From contig ARYC01018366.1 of the NCBI GenBank assembly GCA_000711775.1, positions 32,870-96,869 on the forward strand: a DNA stretch of 64,000 nt, written 5' to 3'. Shown in pieces: positions 11,900 through 24,090 of this stretch. The notes beneath the pieces were generated by a model. That model had not been told where the DNA came from. It saw only the letters and a list, made by a program, of their open reading frames with translations, and made no database searches. The stretch's first letter is position 1; the number at the start of each line of letters is the position of its first letter. This stretch comes from Oxytricha trifallax. Its lineage: Eukaryota; Ciliophora; Spirotrichea; Sporadotrichida; Oxytrichidae. The position numbers and the translations under genes are program-made.

Positions 11900-13060
11900 C
11901 CATTCTTCTTGAATGAAATTGATTATCTTCAATTGTCATATCTATGCTGTGATTTATTCCAGTCATTGTTGCCAAAAATTGTATTCCTCATGTACAAGAG
12001 ATTTAAAGTATAATTTAAAATAATAGATAATTAATCTTATTTCAATGAACGTCAATCAAATTAGACTTAAAATATACTTAAAATCTAGTCTACCATTTCC
12101 TTAATATAAACATTATTTAAACACCTTTTTACTCTGCTTATTATGAATACATTATTATTAGAAATAATTAATAAAAATATTTATTTGATAATCCTTTCAA
12201 GAATGCCCTACTTTAATTAATAAATTTAAATTTTCCCTTAAATTACCTCTTCTTAGTTATAATAAAATATTATATCCATGCTTTGCATAGTCTCTTTTTT
12301 CGTATTATCTGTGACTATGTGTGGGTCTTATAACTAAAATGGATTCTGACTTAATTTCATTCTTTGAGTCACTTATTAATGAGCTTCCTAAGTTCTCAAT
12401 TATATGAATCCCTAACTTTCATTTAGATTGCTTTTGTTCAACCTCGAAAAGTGGTCTTAAAATTAATAGTCGTGGTTATTCTGTAAAAGTAAAAAAAATA
12501 TACTAAAAAGATTAAAATATGATAAATTTATTGATTACTGATGGTATCTGCTCTCATTCTACTTTCCTTTCGATTAAATCTCTCACTTTGCAAACTTTTC
12601 AAAGTTCTGACTGACCTTTATGAAGCCAACAAATAGTCATGCTGGTCGTCATCGATTGTCTACTCGCACGATGAGGTTTAAATTACTATTGCTAATTTCA
12701 CATCTTAATCTTTGCTATTATTCGTAAACTGATTGCTCTAAGTTGATACAGCATGGGTAGATTTAATGTAAAAATTAAATATTTAAGGAAAGTATAAACA
12801 GTTTTCACATAATTAGAAATAAATAAGTAGGCTATAGATCACCTTCATAAATTTAACTGTCATATGACTTTTAATGATCGATCTGTAGTTATTTAAATTT
12901 CTTCCTTGGGTTTATAATTTTAAGTAAATTTATAAAGAATTCATTTTATGATAGTGGAGGCATATTCTAATTCAAATTTATCTAAGAGTCATTAGTCAAT
13001 ATAAAAAATAATGATATTATAAGTAAATTTTTTAATCTATTTAATAAAATTGTTTCCATA
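11900..13060. other. mostly non-coding stretch around weak exons
   Basis: AT-rich sequence. Apart from the two possible exon blocks described separately and a short ATG frame near 11972 (MTGINHSIDMTIEDN), I see nothing to annotate. Confidence 0.4.
12290..12770 (-). CDS. possible additional 5' exons of the Q-rich gene, or a separate gene
   Basis: Two minus-strand blocks lack TGA and have Q/N/S-rich, protein-like composition: about 12770-12540 (with DDDQHDYLLASQRS and SLQSERFNRKE) and about 12490-12290 (with HDYQFQDHFSRLN and DNTKKETMQSM). A GT-AG intron can be drawn between them, but its phase does not join the two preferred frames. No start codon is seen at the upstream edge. They resemble the downstream gene in composition. 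Confidence 0.4.
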
Positions 13061-13261
13061 TTAGTTCTTGCTGATTAAATAATATCTTTTGAAGAAGATT
13101 TCAAAGAAGGAGGCTTTAATGATCTTTGAATTTGATGGAATTAGCGGTCTCTTTCTGATTAAGCAAATAAAATACTCCTCTATTCTTTGATGTTCATTTT
13201 AGACTTATTATACTAATTTAAATATTTCAATTTTACTATTTTTAACAACTCATTTTAATCA
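13061..13261 (+). repeat. direct repeat copy 1 (terminal-exon-like, 201 bp)
   Basis: Matches 19204-19404 without gaps, with about 11 mismatches by eye. A second short shared block (GGGAAAATTGGTTGAGATAA) follows at about 13325 and 19467. The repeat starts after TTAG and reads on the plus strand as ADQIISFEEDFKEGGFNDL then TGA, so it looks like a last exon plus 3' flank. The downstream non-coding part is nearly identical between the copies while the coding part differs at about nine positions. Confidence 0.85.
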
Positions 13262-14696
13262 CTATTATATTGATTTGTAAAAATTTGTTTAATATAGAAA
13301 AATTCATTGAAAGTTAAAATTGAAGGGAAAATTGGTTGAGATAAATTTGATTAAATTCCTAATTTTTTTAAAAAATTACTTAAAAAATATTTACTCCTAT
13401 TTACTACTCATAATTAGGTAATAAATGTAAAAAATATCTTAGACTATTTGAAATCAGTAAAATCTTATACCTATTAACTTATTTGTAATATTTCTTCTCA
13501 TTAAAAACCCACGTTAAAAATTGTAGAATATAATTGGAGTAGTATTTGGATGCCAGTTTTATGAGAGATTAATATATACTTAGTGAATATTAGATTATTC
13601 TTATAATATCATTTTTATTTATTTATAAATAAAAAAACAAAACTCTCAGTAGTGTCATAGTTAAATCATAATAAAACCGTACTTTTTTTAAGTGTTAAAA
13701 TAATCTATATCGGATCACTAATTTCTAAAGATGCAAAAATATAATGAATAAACATATTATTTTGCTGATGTTATATTACTTTTAAAAGACTATAAAGCAC
13801 AATCGATAAATTGTTTAGGTTTCATGCATAAATTAAATAATGTATTGCAGAAATTATATAGATTTAATTTATTCATAGTAACTTAGAGCCAGAGAATATC
13901 ATAATTAACATTAAACTTCTAAGAATTTATTTCATTGAAATCAAAATTAAAAATTAAGTAAAATTTTGCTTGAGATTATAGATTGACTATTCTGGATATT
14001 TATAGAGGAGGAGATTTAAAATTGATGACATGACATGGTGAATCTTGATAATAGCAGAAATAATTAAATTAAGATAAATGCCTAGGGAAATTTAATATTA
14101 AAAAAGAGAAATATGCATAGTAATAAATAAATCAAAACTTATTTGTATAAGATTCTTGAATTTCTAATAGAACTCGCATATTAAATTATCTTCAAGATAA
14201 GATAAAATTTATTTACAAATAAAAAAATCTAGCAGCAAATTAGAAATATTAAACCAAAGAATATACATAAGATTTTAAACTTATTTTAATGTGAAATATT
14301 TCAAAAATCGCTTATATTGCTCACTAAAATTATTAATCAACAACCCTCCATAGGTCCTATTATACTCTAATAAATATGAATTAATAGACTATTTTTATCA
14401 ATTAGAAGTTCAATCAAACTGCTTTGGACTTTGGAGTTTTGATTTAACTTAATTCAATTAAATTTATGACAGTATCAACATTAGATTCAAGTTTTAATGT
14501 ACTTATTACTTTAATCTTAAGTATTTGAACTGAGAAGTTTTCTAATAGCATAATAATTTCTTGGTTGTAGGAGTACTTTTCCTTGACTATTTATAAGAAT
14601 TTAATTTATTGTAAAATTCTTATTTAACGAGAATTATAATATTTGAATTAACCTTAACAGAATTGGTCATAATTTTATTTAAAATATTTTAATATT
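13262..14696. other. AT-rich non-coding stretch
   Basis: No protein-like frame recognised on either strand. It contains long A/T runs. It separates repeat copy 1 from the Gly-rich gene. Confidence 0.5.
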
Positions 14697-15849
14697 ATGT
14701 CTGATAAAACAACAGATATTGCCGTAGCAGGCACTACCAGTGGAGTTTAGATTGCAGTTGGAATTGGTTTAATGACGCTTGGACCACCTGGAGTGATAGC
14801 TGGTGGAATATTGATAGGAGGAGGTAAACTCATGATTAAATAGAATTGAGAATGGGGATATTTATAAATAATCAAGAATACATTTTTCAAGGCGTTATAT
14901 TGAAATGTTTACCCCAATTATTATATCTATTAGCTCGATTAATTTCCAAGTAAATAAACAAATCAGGGTGAATATTTTATTTTTACGCTAATATAAATAG
15001 ATTATAACAAGCAATAAGCAAATTTTTGATTTATAGAAACCCCTAATTTGATTCTTCTAAAAAGTCATGGGTTTTATTGCAGGAGGTGTGAATACAATTC
15101 AATAAGGAATTTCTGATAAAGAAGATTTTGACTAAGAATAATGGGCCGTTGATTCAGGAATCGGAGCTGCAGGTGGAGCAATAACAGGTCCTTTTGCAGC
15201 AGGAGGTGCTGCACTTGCAACTGGTTTAAGCACTTCAGCAAGAGTAGGTGCCCAAATTGGAGCAGGTGCTCTAGGAGGTTCTGTTGCAGGAGGTACATCG
15301 CAAGCATTAGCAAATGCTGCATCTGGAAAAGAGGCTTTAGATGGTGTAGGCACTGCAGCATTAACAGGAGGACTAGCCGGTGGAATAGGAACTGGGATGG
15401 GATAAGCCACAAGTGGAATCGCTGGAGCTTTGACTAAAGGAGCTAATGAAGTTGGGTAAGAAGTGGGGAGAAATGCAATGATTAGAGTCACTGCATAGAC
15501 AGTAGGGGGTGCAATAGGAGGAGGAACAAGTGGGGCAGTCTCTACTTTGGTTAGAAATGCTTTACAAAACGGAGAAATCACAAAAATAGAACTTTATTCT
15601 TACCTATCACAGTATTTTAAGGAAGGTATTTTAAATGAAGAGTTTGATGAACTTTGGGCACTCTTCACAAAATAGGAAATGGTGAAAGGCTAAATCCTGA
15701 TTCTTAAACAAAATGAGGAATTGAATCTTCCATCTCTATTAATAAAATTTAAGGAGCCATTATAAGCTTTGGCGTTAACTATAAATGATCTGACCAGAGG
15801 AATGGGACAAGCAATCAAATCCCAAAAAACCCTTCAGTAGTTTGATTGA
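14697..15849 (+). CDS. Gly/Ala-rich hydrophobic (glycine-zipper-like) protein
   Basis: Start MSDKTTDIAVAGTTSG at 14697. Exon 1 ends GGILIGGG before GTAAAC, and exon 2 resumes GGVNTIQQGISDKED after TTGCAG at about 15080. The intron is about 257 bp, long for this window. Residues roughly 70-215 are a chain of Gly/Ala/Ser-rich segments such as GAAGGAITGPFAAGG and GAQIGAGALGGSVAGG, spaced like glycine zippers, separated by short polar linkers. This suggests membrane-associating or pore-like helices. A charged helical tail follows (EITKIELYSYLSQYFKEG, then LWALFTKQEMVKGQ) and ends QQFD and TGA. No family named. Glycine-zipper regions also occur in membrane-active effector proteins, but I cannot place it there. 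It shares the small Gly/Ala N-terminal flavour with the next gene. Confidence 0.7.
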
Positions 15850-16985
15850 GTTTATTGTTTAGTGAGGCAATGATGCTTAGTATGTATTAATAATGGTTTA
15901 AATACAAGAGTAAATGCGAAATTATCTGTATAATTTGTTTATAAATAATCAATTAAAAAATCCTTGACATAAACATTGTAATCTAAATACCTCTTAATAA
16001 ATTCAATTATTTATTAATATGCTTTACACTAACATTCGGTATTTATATTCAACAAGATACCTTATTTTGCTTCTTATGTATTTCTTTTTACTATTAAATT
16101 CTTTTCTTTTAACTTTTCACTTTTACAATTATAGTACACAGCTACAAGCCATATTACTGCTCACCTCTAGTATTCATTATGATGTCGCCAACTTTCGAAT
16201 GTATGCACTCTTTAAGATATCCAGGAAAATTTGATATGCTATTTAGTCCTGAAACATCTATTAAATGTGACTTATTAAAATTGATTAAATTATAATTGGG
16301 AAAAGTCAAGCTTGATTCACTCATGCATAAAAAATATGTAAACATATTCAATTTATGAAGCTTTTTAGAAATTACTGGTTGGAAACAGTTATATAATTGT
16401 TATTTAGTATAATAAAAAACCTTTAAAACTTGTAAAATTTAAGTAAGCTATAAATGAGAATCATGAGCGAAATACTATCAAGCATTATTATAAATTTACA
16501 ACCAAATTTTTAACATTTTTTAAATTTTGGTACTCATAAACTATTCCATATAATATTAATCATCCCAGCTAAAGCAGATAACCGGGTAGATTTTAAAATC
16601 ATACTGCTAATGTTTTATGAATTCTTATAAAAATTATCTTCTAAATCAATAATTTTAGATAAAGTATTAAATTTATAAACTTAAGAGAATGATAATGAAC
16701 AAATTATTTAATTTAATATTTTGTAAAAAGAAATTAAATTCATATATAAACACAAAATGCATAGGCAAAACACTTTTTTAATATGTTTGAGATATGCTGT
16801 ATCGAAATGATTCAAGCAATATAAGTTTATAAAAAGCATTAGAAATAACATGATAATAAAAATATGATAGTTAATTAAATACTCATAAAACAAATATTTT
16901 TATTGAGACTATATTGAAAAAGACTGATGATTAGAGTAAAAATAATTATTTAAAATTAAAATTTTTAATGTGCGAATAAAAATTT
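15850..16985. other. intergenic region
   Basis: AT-rich sequence between the Gly-rich gene and the OTU/kinase-like gene. The only possible coding content is the minus-strand frame at 16049-16324. Confidence 0.4.
16049..16324 (-). CDS. possible small hypothetical protein
   Basis: A frame of about 91 residues starting MSESSLTFPNYNL, with DVSGLNSISNFPGYL and VGDIIMNTRGEQQ, ending in a Lys/Gln-rich tail before TGA. The composition is more protein-like than the surroundings and the frame uses TAA/TAG as Gln. No family recognised. Could be a chance ORF or a fragment of a gene. Confidence 0.3.
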
Positions 16986-17060
16986 TATGGAAAGGGGAAT
17001 TTATGGGGATAGGGGGATGGAGGTATGGGTGGATACTGGTGGCAAGGGGTTGAACAACTA
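16986..17060 (+). other. G-rich tract, possible upstream exon
   Basis: About 75 bp with repeated GGGG/GGG runs on the plus strand in very AT-rich surroundings. Read in one frame it gives GDGGMGGYWWQGVEQ with a donor-like GTAAGC downstream and TCTTTAG before the next ATG region. It could therefore be a leading exon of the OTU/kinase-like gene, a G-quadruplex-prone regulatory tract, or both. Confidence 0.4.
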
Positions 17061-17173
17061 TTATTTAGTTAAAATGTAAGCCTCCAATAAAATATGAAAT
17101 TATTGTTAACTTTTATCAATAAAAAATTAAAATATAAAACTCTTTAGGAGTTGTTTTTCTATTTTAAATTGCA

Positions 17174-18596
17174 ATGTCAGCGGCTATTGGTGGAGTTGTC
17201 TCAGGAATCTCAGGAGCTGCTTAAGAAAAATAAATTCGAGAATATTATGAGAATCAAGTTCGAGAATATTCTAAGAATAATATTGGCTTAGATGGAAAAT
17301 CTAGCTCTACAATAGATGCGAAGATTCTTGGCTAAAAAACTGGTAAAACCTAAATCATTCATAAAAATAATGGAGAGCGAATTATTTTAAAGGCCGATGG
17401 AGGTGAAAATAAGCGAGTCTAAAATTATAAATATATGGATGAAGGACATTACAGGCCAGCTGATAAAAGTGGTTAAGAATAAATTTCTAGAACAGATTTT
17501 AAACAAGATGGAAATTGCTTTATGCATTTAGCAAAGTAACAATTAAATGCAAAATCTACATAAGATGCAAGATAATAACTTAACGATTTTGCTTAAGAAA
17601 ATCCACTTACAGCTGCTAAATTTGTAACAAAGCAAGAATTAATGTAGGGAGGATATTGCAAAGGAGGAGGGTTAGAAAATATTGAAAGCAGATTTGATTT
17701 TAGAGAAATAAATGGAATGATATAATATAAAATGAAAAAGCATTATAATATAAAGAAAAGTTAAGATGGAGATCCTGGACAACTAGCCATTAACTTACAT
17801 GGTAAGTTACAAAAAACATATTTAAATTTTTGCATTGCAGCAACTTTAAACACCAAGAGTAGTGTATTAAGTTGATTGAAAGCTTAAGAGAAGGGAACAA
17901 AAAGTAGGTGAGTTTGGACTGAGCAAAGTAAGATGAAGAATAAAAAATGATAAATCTGTTTCTGGATTACATATCTGTAATCGTATATATTAATAATTTT
18001 TTGTTTAACTAGTTTTCATCTTAATTTATACCCTTTCATTTATTTTTCGTAATTACAAAGAATAAAATATTAATGAAGGCACTGGGAAGAATAGTAATGT
18101 AGTTAAATACACTGATGAAAAAGGAAAAGTCTAATTTTACAGAAAAGGACCATATTATAAATAGTAAGACCTCGAAAAGAATTTGGAAAATTACCAAAAG
18201 TTAGAAAAACTTGGTGTTGGACTTCCAGTTTAATCCGAAGACAACTTTATATTTTTAGAACCTGGATAATCAATCAAAGATGCTATTAGAAAAGAAGTTT
18301 TACCTCCTGATTTCGCTGACTAGTTAACTAAGCAGGTAAAAATTTTGGAATAAAATGGACTTGCTCATTGCGATATAAAACCAGACAATGTAGTTGTGTA
18401 TAAAGGCAAAATTAAACTCATAGATGCAGAATGTCTTACAAAATTTAAAGAATAAAAACCTTAGTTTAGTCATAATAGTGCAAAAATCGTTGCAACACCC
18501 GAAATAGATAAAGATGCGACAAAGAAAACTATCATGTAAATTACAAATTTACAAAAAAATTATAAATCTGGGACAGGAAACTAAACTTGGGATTGA
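17174..18596 (+). CDS. OTU-like plus small-kinase-like fusion protein
   Basis: Start MSAAIGGVVSGISGAAQ at 17174, a short Gly/Ala N-terminus. A polar region leads to SRTDFKQDGNCFMHLAKQQ near 17510, which resembles the Asp/Cys motif of OTU cysteine proteases (deubiquitinases). A later His in GQLAINLH near 17795 could be the catalytic partner. An intron (GTAAGT) follows, then NFKHQEQCIKLIESLREG. After a second gap near 17930-18060, the last exon carries YRKGPYYKQ, FIFLEPGQSIKDAI and the catalytic-loop motif GLAHCDIKPDNVV, then KIKLIDAE in place of DFG. This compact kinase layout resembles minimal kinases of bacterial effector type. It ends GTGNQTWD and TGA at 18594-18596. The protein may continue by splicing to the repeat-like terminal exon at 19204. 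OTU assignment is tentative; the kinase loop is clear. Confidence 0.6.
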
Positions 18597-19203
18597 GTTA
18601 GTTTATAAGATGTATCATGCCAAAAACTATAACATTAATAATTAAACAACAACATTTTTGGTATATTCTAATAAGAAAGATTAAGGTCATGCATTAACAA
18701 CCTAAAATATTTTCTGTATTTTAGAGATTGTCTGATCTCATTAATTTCTTTGAATCTGAAGTTTATAATAACTATAGAGTGTTATTTGGCATATTGCTTA
18801 ATCTGTCAAATTTATAGAGAGTATAAATACTTATTAACAAATTTCATTTAAACACTCATTTTAATGCAGATTTCTATGTCAGATCCCTTACAAATTTAAA
18901 TTAGAGTAAAATCACAATAATTTAATGCATAAAATTTGTATTCTAATTGATTAATCATTTCATTGTTTCATTCAAGCACGAAAGTCAAATAAAAATCTGT
19001 TAGTTTTTAGGTCAAATAATCAATTATGGCCTATATATCTAAAGGATTTCTATGATTGATTTTAATCAAATAATCTTTCTGTTTCTATTTAAATAAGCAT
19101 TTTAATTCTTTCTGCGGTCCATTACTTAAATAAATATTGAAATTTTGATAATAGTATATTTAAAATATTTAAATATTTTATATTGATAATAAATACTATT
19201 TTA
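18597..19203. other. non-coding stretch upstream of repeat copy 2
   Basis: AT-rich with no convincing frame. It ends in TTTATTAG, an intron-acceptor-like sequence, exactly at the repeat boundary, so it may be an intron. Confidence 0.4.
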
Positions 19204-19404
19204 TTAGTTCTTGCTGATTAAATAACGTCTTTTGATGAAGATTTCAAGGAAGGAGGCTTTTGGGATCTTTATATTTGATGGAATTATCGGTCTCTTTCTG
19301 ATTAAGCAAATGAAATACTCCTCTATTCTTTGATGTTCATTTTAGACTTATTATACTAATTTAAATATTTCAATTTTACTATTTTTAACAACTCATTTTA
19401 ATCA
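19204..19404 (+). repeat. direct repeat copy 2 (terminal-exon-like, 201 bp)
   Basis: Second copy of the 13061-13261 repeat, 6,143 bp away and in the same orientation. It reads ADQITSFDEDFKEGGFWDL then YI and TGA. It lies between the OTU/kinase-like gene and the 3' end of the convergent SET-domain gene. Confidence 0.85.
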
Positions 19405-19578
19405 ATATAATATAGAGTCATATCAAATATTTTTAAAGAAAAATTATTTTGTAGTTAATTTTTAGGGAAAATTGGTTGAGATAAATTTGATTTGATTCTT
19501 AATTTTTTTCTATAAAATTACTTAAAAATCTTTAACTGCTTTTCACTCATAACTTAGTAATCTACTGTATATATAGAT

Positions 19579-22500
19579 TCATTGTTAATTTCTCAAATAA
19601 TTTAGAACTGTTTGGAAATAGTAAAGCCTTCTGGTTCTATCCACATCTGATTGTAATATACTTTCAAATTACACACTTCCATACATACGATTTTTGTTTT
19701 TAAAACTCCAGTGACATACAACGTCCCACTATTTAGAGAAATTTTCTGGCCAATTCTCTAAGAACGCTGACCTCGACTATATATAAGATTAAAATGTAAA
19801 ATTTGTCTTACCTAGTGCTTTTTATGAGGATAAATAATCTTTGGGTCTTTTTGAGAAGCATATTTAACTGATGTACCCTAATCAGATAATTAAGATATGC
19901 TGTCTTGATTCGACAACTACCAAGCTGACGCTTAGGTACTAATTGGAGGTCTGCTCTTAGTTCCCTTTTGCTTTGTTGGCAAAATTTCTTCTTATTGCTC
20001 ATCGTCACTTCCCTTTTTAGTCTTCTTTCTTTTAATCCCGCTTTTAAGATTGTCTTGATTTTTAGCACTTACTATAAACGATTCCAAATCTGGCATTGAT
20101 AGAGTGCCTCTTCTATCTGCACTTAGAGAAGCATTTGGCTTATCAACAGTTTGTTTGTACCAACCAACTAGCTAACCCCAGACATAACTTGGATCATATT
20201 CTTTGAAACCTCTATAAACTTGCTTTTCTTATTCAACTGGATTTAGTGAAGCTTGATTCTAGTTTTCAATTCTTACATCGCATTTCCTGATTTTCTATTC
20301 ATCTCCTTTGCATTTCTTGTAGTTTTCGTTTGGAGTAAAATATGTGTGAGTGTTGGCATAGAGCCATAGACTATCACATAATGCTGGAATCATAACTTTT
20401 ATCGATTTAATAGGCCTTAGAATACCAGAAATTAGAGCTATGACTGATTGGATTTCTTAATATTTTTCCTTATAATATCTTCCGTTTTCATCTTCGTCAA
20501 ATTAGGCTTCGACAAGAGGAACAGAAATTACTTTCTAGAGAGCATCAAGTTTTTCAGGATAGTTTTCAATATGGTTCAAGACATCAATCAAGCTTTCTCT
20601 TAAACTGTCTTTTGAATCCCATAATCTAATGCACCTCTATAAAAATTTGAAAAAAATTATAAAATATCCTTACCTCTTTGTACGAAAGGTCTTTTATAGG
20701 TGGTTCAAATACTCCCATTGATTTCAACACATGCATGACTTTATCTATCGTAATAGCAATATTCCATATTTTTGAGTCTCTTTAATTCTTTGCTTCAATT
20801 CTCTATAATAGGTATAAATGAATATAATAAACCTTACCAAATCCTCTTCCTTGAAAGTAGGGTATATTTCCTTAAAAAATGAAGGGTAAATATCTTCCTC
20901 AAAGATAATATACTCACAAATTAAACTAGCCCATTTCTTCAGCCAGTCTGGAACATCTTTCAAAACCGATTCCTTGATACCAAAATCGTTTAATCTCTTT
21001 TCATCTTCTTCTGTTATCTCAGGGAATTTACAAGCTTTATACAGCAAGTAGTTTCTGTCAACAAAAGTGTGATACTTTTTCATTATAGCCATATGCTTTT
21101 TATCATTTGCAAGTTAAAGATACTTGCCTTGACAAACTTCTGTACCACATAGACAAATAGCTGATTCATATTCTTTTTCTGATTCAGTAAGGGAACAGTA
21201 ATTAAAGCACAGTTCTTCGCCAAAGCTAACGTCCTTAATAGCAAACATGCCTATACTATACTGATTATCTCTAACATGAATGATTGTTGAACAGTTTGGG
21301 TTACAGCTGTGACTTAATCTTGAAGAATAATTTCCATAAAGAATTGGATCTACCATTAAAATATCATAACCTTAGGGATCATCATGATGCCTTTCAAAAG
21401 TGATATTGTAAAAGTCTGGAAGATCTTTTGATAAAGTCTATTTATTTTGCCCTTGCTTCAAGACATCCTATTTTTCGTACCAATTCCAAGGCTAGTAGAT
21501 TTCTCCAAAATACTCAATAATTAAGTTGCTTGCTTTTATACCTTCATTTCTCTTGCAAAAGATTCCAATACCCTTTGAATGAACTCTAAAATGCCTCTCT
21601 ACATTATCTTTAACCATAGTGATTCCTTAGAGCATGATTTAAGCTAATTCTCTATCTATGTCTCTGAATCTTGGATTTTCTCTGTCATTTATGATAAATT
21701 TAAGGGCTTCTCTTACATCATAACCTTAATCTCCTTACTATTGAATTGCAAAGACCAAACGTTTCTCAATAAAATCACTTTATGCTTTCATAGGCATATC
21801 TTTAGGAAGAAGAGTCATTAAGTTGACAGCTGTACCCATATCTATTCCCCAACTAATTTTCTCGATCACATCAATGCCCAATTTTAATCCTTGGTTTTGA
21901 GACATTTGTCTATTCTGACATACAGTTGGATCACAACCGCAATCTTTTGAGCATTCAACTCTTGCAAGTCTGCATTCACATTTTGATTCCCAAACATCTG
22001 AACCTAATTTGAAGGGTCCGAGGTCTTCTATCTTTAGACAGCAAGCTCCCTGACACTTAGAAGCCTTTGTTGTTTACATCTTTCTGATGATCTCCTGCTT
22101 GTACACTTGACTATTTTTTAAACAATCATCTTTTTTTCTTTAAGTTGCTATATAATTAAAAAATTTAATAAAAGACTACCTTGAAGATACTTATTGCTTG
22201 GTTCGGCTGGTGTCATTATTTTGTAGTTATCAATCAAATTGTATTCCCTCTTAGCCCCAGGTGTCTTCCACCAGGATCCTTTGATTCTTGGATAGTACAG
22301 ATCATTTTAAACATACTTAGCTTCATAGTAGTTTCTCCATCTGAATTTAAATTCTTCTTTCTTAGTTTTAATAAGTACATTAACTCTTTGCAGCATGAAG
22401 CTTAAATAAACCTTTGAAATTAAATTTTGGCAACGGTTTTTCATTAGATTTTTTACAAGTATTTCAATGTCCTTCAATAATTCATCCAAAGAATGGTAAT

Positions 22501-23965
22501 AGCCATCATCTGTTCTCTCCCAGATATCATCAATTGACTAGATACCTTGCTTAGATTTGAAATCATAAGGTTTTTGCTCAACTTATTTTTGTATTTGAGG
22601 TGGCTCAACTATTTTCGTTGATGTATCAATCATTTCAACATCTTATTTTGCTTAATTTTCCAATTTAGTTTCAGATAATTATAGACCATCCTCTTCACAA
22701 GTTACTTGCTTGACTTTAATACTAAAATCGGCTGATAGATCTGATTCTGAATCTTGTTGCTTACTTTTTCTCTCTAGTTCTTTTTGCTTCTTTAGTTGGA
22801 TTTGTTTCTCCCTTTCCTCTTCCAGAAGTTACTTATTAAGCTGAGTGTTTTCAATCCAAGTAAAGTCACTCAAGTTAGAGGGTAAATTAAGCAATGCCTT
22901 AGAGAGATTCTTTGATTTTGCACTGTGACCATATGACTTCTTTTTTTTCTTTTTTTTACTCAAGCAATCAGAGCTAGCTTTTGATTGCTCGTCAGAACCT
23001 CCAGTTATGTTAAAACCTTCTTCCTCAAAAATCTTTGAATCCCTTATTTTCATTTCTTAACTCTCCTCGTCATTATCAACTTCCATTTTTTCATTTTCTG
23101 GAGATAATTCTGAATTCTTATCTTAAGCTGAAAGTAAATCTGACTCTTATCTTTCATCAAGATTCGGTTGAATATTTATGTCTGTATTTTCTAATGGGAC
23201 TGTATTTAGTTGCTAATCATTTTGATTGTTACTGCTTGTTCTTGTAGAATCTATTAGTCTTTAAGGTAAATTTTAATCAATAATGAACACTAAATCAACT
23301 TCTTTCTATTATCCTGGCTTCTCAATGATATCTAAATAACTTGTAGTGTTTAGTATCTCTTCTCTTCTTTCTTTAGAGAGTAATTTAAGGTCTTTATTAA
23401 GCAAATTTATCTCAAATTTTTGCTTGTCTCTTCTCATAAATTATAGCCTGTCAATTTAAAAAAGAATTGGAGTCAATATTTCCTTCACAACGAACTATGA
23501 TGGATCAGCCTATATACAAAGTTAAGACATCTTGATTTCTTACATCTAGTGCTTTAAGCATCTTATTCTTAGTCATTTCGCTACTCTATCCAGGAGAGTT
23601 TTCCAAATTCTTAGATCTTCTTTCTTTGCTTTAATTTTAATTTCCCTCATTCAAATCCTCTACTGATTAATTTTCCTGTTTAATCAAATCCAAGTCATGT
23701 TTTAGTTCTTCTTTCTGCTCTTTTGAAATAGTATTTTTGACCATTTCATTATCTCCAGCACTCTAATATAAGTTTGTTACATTCCATTATATAGATAGAC
23801 TAAACTTACTCTCTAACGCTTGCCGATCATCTTCTCAGTGTGCAAATCTAGCTTGATTTTGACGCCATTCTGATTGAGCTTTGGTGGTGCAGTTTGATTT
23901 AATGGTCCTTGGTTAGTATAGCTAAATATAAATTCAGGGTTTAAATTTTCTTATAATTAGCTCAT
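19579..23965 (-). CDS. SET-domain protein lysine methyltransferase (ATXR3/SDG2-like)
   Basis: Transfers methyl groups from S-adenosylmethionine to lysine. The closest arrangement I know is the ATXR3/SDG2-type histone H3K4 methyltransferases of the nucleus. Start MSQLQENLNPEF at 23965. The N-terminal 600 or so residues are low complexity, rich in Ser/Glu/Lys/Gln with a poly-Lys run near 22945. A Cys-rich pre-SET segment ([16 protein letters not shown]) lies near 21930. The SET core has [10 protein letters not shown] (about 21305), [11 protein letters not shown] (about 21205) and post-[16 protein letters not shown] (about 21140), so the NHSC-type cofactor motif, catalytic Tyr and zinc cysteines are present. 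A long helical tail continues to a Lys-rich segment ([14 protein letters not shown], about 20030), then a last exon after TATATAG ending VLNYLRNQQ and TGA. Confidence 0.85.
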
Positions 23966-24090
23966 ATCTATTAAACTTCAAATTTAAATTTGATAGAATT
24001 TAATCTAAATTCTGATTTATCCAATTTTACCTTTTATTTGAAAATTTAATTTTAAGATTAAAATAATCATAAATTGTTTTAATTTTTATT

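Noticed and set aside
15074-15581. Two minus-strand ORFs rich in Leu or in Pro/Ala
   Set aside because: They are the reverse complement of the Gly/Ala codons of the plus-strand gene.
13061-19404. LTR retrotransposon (direct repeats flanking genes)
   Set aside because: The repeats read as terminal exons, are only about 201 bp, lack LTR end motifs, and no reverse transcriptase or integrase lies between them.
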